Part shown: positions 19,889-22,511 of the stretch, piece after piece | How the letters are laid out: each line of letters opens with the position of its first letter | Position numbering within the stretch: the first letter of the stretch is position 1 | Assembly: GCA_000827495.1 (NCBI GenBank) | Contig: KN817743.1 | Coordinates: 1-22,511, forward strand | Reading direction: 5' to 3' | Source of the DNA: Hypholoma sublateritium FD-334 SS-4 | Lineage: Eukaryota; Basidiomycota; Agaricomycetes; Agaricales; Strophariaceae | DNA length: 22,511 nt | Program-made: the position numbers and the translations under genes | The notes under the pieces: generated by a model | The model's input: the letters and a program-made list of their open reading frames with translations, nothing else | The model's database searches: none | Told to the model about the DNA's origin: nothing

Positions 19889-20290
19889 GTAAATGAACGA
19901 TAACATGGAAGCATCGATACGGAAGAGCAAATTGACGCAATGTCACTATGCGTTGATGAAGCTTCATCGACATCATATGCCTCTCATTCAACACGTGCGC
20001 CCGCCCCATGAATGCAGCCTAGCCTGGAAACCTCGTCCACCGCAGAGTATCTCACAGCACCGCCTTTACCGTCGCTATGCGTCGACAAAACTTCGTCATG
20101 CCCTCCTAGCCAACATATATATCCGCCAACCGTACAAATGAGCGCTGACTTGGCATCGTCCACCGGAGAGACCCTCAAAACACGGCCTGTCTCTAGAAAA
20201 CGAAGCCGTACCCCTCCTTCTAACTCAGACCAACCATCCCCTGTTAATATATGCAAAATCTTGGTAATTCCTCNACCAGGACCTCGCTGA
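19620..20290. repeat. Degenerate tandem array, period about 120-126 nt
   Basis: Unit starts, marked by an ATG-like position, fall near 19650, 19770, 19893, 20012 and 20138, spaced 120, 123, 119 and 126 nt. On the + strand the units read as a 41-42-residue Ser/Thr/Pro-rich repeat (MQPDLDASSTTEYSEVLPLS and ASQPTYPPTV; then MQPSLETSSTAEY and YPPTVQM). A Q codon CAA at the unit end has become TAA at 19890, and one unit is frame-shifted. On the - strand the same units read as helix-like sequence (FARLADTLAEECLTKLRQ; KAALQNILWLTRHPSQAAF) with stops in the outer units. I cannot decide which strand once coded. It looks like the relic of a repeat protein. Similarity to the chitin synthase that follows is not evident. 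Confidence 0.7.
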
Positions 20291-20303
20291 TGTGCTCCAG
20301 TAG

Positions 20304-22511
20304 CGCTCGGGCCAGGAAATCTCTACGGCGCTGGATACCATGCTCAACAGCATGAACTCGACGCATCGCGCGCAACACACGGCCTGTTTGTCGAATGTGT
20401 TCTTGAAAGGCGAGGCCGATTTCAGGGAGTCAGCGAAGTGCCAGGTCCAGAACTATTTCTTCGTTGTCATCTCTGGTATCTTGATGGCCTCAATCTTGAC
20501 AAAATGTGCGTATTCATTCCATCATGAATCGAGTCGCTACTAACATCAATTTCCCTATAAAGTCTCGGCTACTCTCCGGCGCGGCTCAAGGCGCAACCCA
20601 CGATGACAAACGCAAGCTCCTCTTCATTATATGTGATGGTAATATCATAGGAAGCGGAAACGATCGCACGACGCCGCGCATTGTTCTCGGTATCCTCGGA
20701 GTCCGAAGCTCACGAATGAGTTGGGCTCTTGATGGACGATGATCCAGGTCTACGAATACTATGTACCTCNGACAAGGGACGGCCAATCGTTATCTTCAAT
20801 CACTCCGTCGAGGGGTGCTCGGAACCCAACGTCGACACGCTACACAAGATGAAATTGTTCTCCCTTTCAACGTTCAAGACTGAGTTCTGTCCCGACGCCG
20901 TCGTGCACACGATGGCGCCTGAGTCGCGCCGCATCCTGTTGTTGCAGCGTCATCGCTGGATCAGTTAGACCGTGCATCGATGGAGCTCATTCTTCTTCCC
21001 GAGCCAATTTGATTCCGTTGTTTCTCGATGCGCTTCTTCGTCTTCAATGATTTCGTCGGTGCCATAGTACGCAACATCTTTTCTCAGTTGGTATTGTGGG
21101 CTACTGATCTGCAGTCTTCCTTATAGATCCTTCCTTCTACTTGCGTCTACGTGAGCATTACCTTGACTACGAGATACTTAACTAATTAATCTACCTCGTT
21201 GTTGTTGTCGCCACTAAGCAAGCTGCTCTGCCAACTATCGCTCTCGCCATGTTAGCTGTTACATACGGTCTGCAGGGTGCGTAAAATATTCGCTAATAAT
21301 CAACCATGCTTCTTAAACATGAATATAGGCCCTTATTTGCCTCCTCAAAAAGAGAGTTCATGCTAATCGGATGGATGGGAGTTTATATCCTTTCGTACGC
21401 CATTTTCACTCTTCGTATATGTTTGGCGACTCACTATGCGATACAGATGCTCGTTCTACAGTTTCTTTCTACCCATCCCAAGGGGGTTGGAAGATTGAAG
21501 AAAAAAACCCTATGTCGACTTAATAATTTGAGCCAAGTTCGGGCAACCTACCTACCTCTTGTCACGTGTAATTACTATAAATGGAAATACTTGGCGCCCA
21601 GCCATCAAATTTGCCTTGCCCGCTTCCACGCCGCCCATCCTCCACCCTCCGAAAGACACGTCTCACAGGTCCAATTCTTTGGAGGCAAGTCCAATTCCAG
21701 ACATGATAGATGATACTATATGTAAAGAAAGTATTGAGCACAATAGTAGAACTAATAGACTGACAGAAAATATTCATGTACCCATTCTGTTAAGCAATTG
21801 TTAAGCAATGCATATTTTTACACTTTACAACATTGATGTCGCCCTTCGCATTGTTCCCGCAACCTGTGCATACTTTTATGTCTTCAAGAGCAAACCCTGG
21901 CCGGGGTCTGTGAACGCGTTGAGGGTGTTGACCTTCAGATAGCTCTGTAACAGTAGCAGTATAATGACTCTTTATGCAACTGCCATGATACTATAACAGA
22001 TTTCCCATTTAAATCACCAAGAATTTGTACACATACAGTGAATAGAAACAGTTGTATTAGAAATAGTGCTATAGAGCACTTGTAGCGGACAATGTGCGCT
22101 CAGCAGCTCATTAGCACAAATTAATTTTAGCATGATCTTCGATAATTTTAGCGCCCACCACTTAGTGCCGATGCATGTGCTTAGCAATCCAAATACAGGC
22201 TCACCTACCGCGTATGTCCCCAGCATGTCTGTGGTGCTTTGCTGAGCATATTACAGTCATTGAATATATTAAATAAAGTGTTCTACAGCCAAATATACCT
22301 GTGATTTGGGCCAAAAATGACCATGAGAAATGGTACACAAGAAAAAAATTTCGGGCCTGGCGGCCGGACCTACCTACCAGCATCCGGTCCAGCATTCTGA
22401 TGCCGAGACCCCCTTGACCCATCCACTCATTCTGGTGTATGGACGAGTTCAGCTAGGGTTACGCCCGTGCTGTCATCGGCGAGGGTAAGGAGAAGAGGGC
22501 CATCAACAACA
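20304..22511 (+). pseudogene. Chitin synthase (class IV, Chs3-type) pseudogene, continues past window end
   Basis: Segments in correct order match Chs3-type chitin synthases, membrane enzymes that make cell-wall chitin from UDP-GlcNAc: AQHTACL and FRESAKCQVQNYF (20304-20505); [20 protein letters not shown] (20602-20703); KLTNE...[10 protein letters not shown] (20706-20765); DKGRPI, NVDTLHK and FCPDAVVHTMAPES, with QRHRW for the QRRRW motif (20768-20970); CFSMRFFVF (about 21025-21055); ILPSTCVY; TIALAMLAVTYGLQ; REFMLIGWMGVYILSY (to 21413); and after ~1 kb PIHSFWCMDEFS and VIGEGKEK (22419-22511). Introns survive at 20506-20562 (TACTAAC branch site), 21067-21126 and 21277-21328, so it is not a processed copy. 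Lost are ~35 codons after NPR, well over 100 codons with the DAD region, and the EDRxL block. Stops include 20730, 20965 and 22453; an A-run frameshift lies at 21347-21351. Certainly non-functional. Confidence 0.92.
21415..22405. other. About 1-kb insertion splitting the chitin synthase relic
   Basis: Chitin synthase coding sequence stops at about 21413 and resumes at about 22407, skipping hardly a codon of the family alignment, so roughly 990 bp was inserted. It contains a TATA-like ACTATAAATGG at 21573, a doubled GTTAAGCAAT near 21789-21807 and AT-rich sequence, with no convincing gene. I see no terminal inverted repeat or clear target duplication. The left edge (GTATATGT at 21415) looks like an intron donor, so an insertion inside a former intron is possible. 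A + frame at 21306-21713 overlaps the edge but is partly chitin synthase. Confidence 0.6.

Noticed and set aside
19620..20290. CRISPR array
   Set aside because: Units are ~123 nt, fully contiguous and degenerate with no spacers, and the sequence is eukaryotic.
20304..22511. RIP-type mutation as the cause of the chitin synthase decay
   Set aside because: Two stops are G-to-A changes, but others are not, and deletions dominate; without an intact copy the bias cannot be measured.

Overview
The window looks like nuclear DNA of a filamentous basidiomycete, most likely an agaricomycete. The evidence is dense short introns of about 48-74 nt with GT/AG ends and CTNAC-type branch sites, no bacterial-style operons or ribosome binding sites, small orphan genes of agaricomycete type, and a broken class IV (Chs3-type) chitin synthase. 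Ten isolated N bases occur (124, 127, 7114, 16332, 16344, 16426, 16471, 20274, 20770 and neighbours), mostly in repeats, which points to a draft assembly in which similar copies may have been merged. All exon models were built by eye, without transcripts or database searches.

Layout. 1-490: a repeat fragment, also present inverted at 19567-19888. 997-4541: three small spliced genes, one on + and then a divergent pair, coding for short helical or coiled-coil proteins, one with a probable C-terminal membrane anchor. 4966-5370: a broken orphan gene on the - strand. 6204-8260: a degenerate repeat family, split by an 891-bp non-autonomous hAT-like element with about 80-bp terminal inverted repeats and an 8-bp target duplication. 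8501-11462: a divergent pair made of a three-exon orphan gene (-) and a six-exon WD40-repeat gene with a C-terminal membrane segment (+). The latter carries one apparent 1-nt frameshift. 11463-15147: no convincing gene; it holds three micro-tandem duplications and a GC-rich stretch. 15148-17058: an intronless 636-residue orphan gene (-) with an Arg/Ser-rich tail. 17466-17910: a frameshifted orphan gene (-). 18268-19250: a second, inverted copy of the 6204-8041 repeat block that lacks the hAT-like insertion and so serves as the empty site. 19567-20290: degenerate tandem repeats of about 123 nt. 20304-22511: a chitin synthase pseudogene that keeps intron positions but has lost several blocks. 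It is interrupted by about 1 kb and runs off the window end.

The genes do not form an obvious pathway. The picture is a repeat-rich accessory region with a few orphan genes, two inverted duplicate pairs of clearly different age (about 99.7% and roughly 80-85% identical by eye), a nested transposon with its empty site in the same window, and a housekeeping-family gene in decay. I did not find a convincing new defence or biosynthetic system. The most notable objects are the chitin synthase relic, the nested element with its empty site, the inverted duplicates and the orphan WD40-membrane gene.
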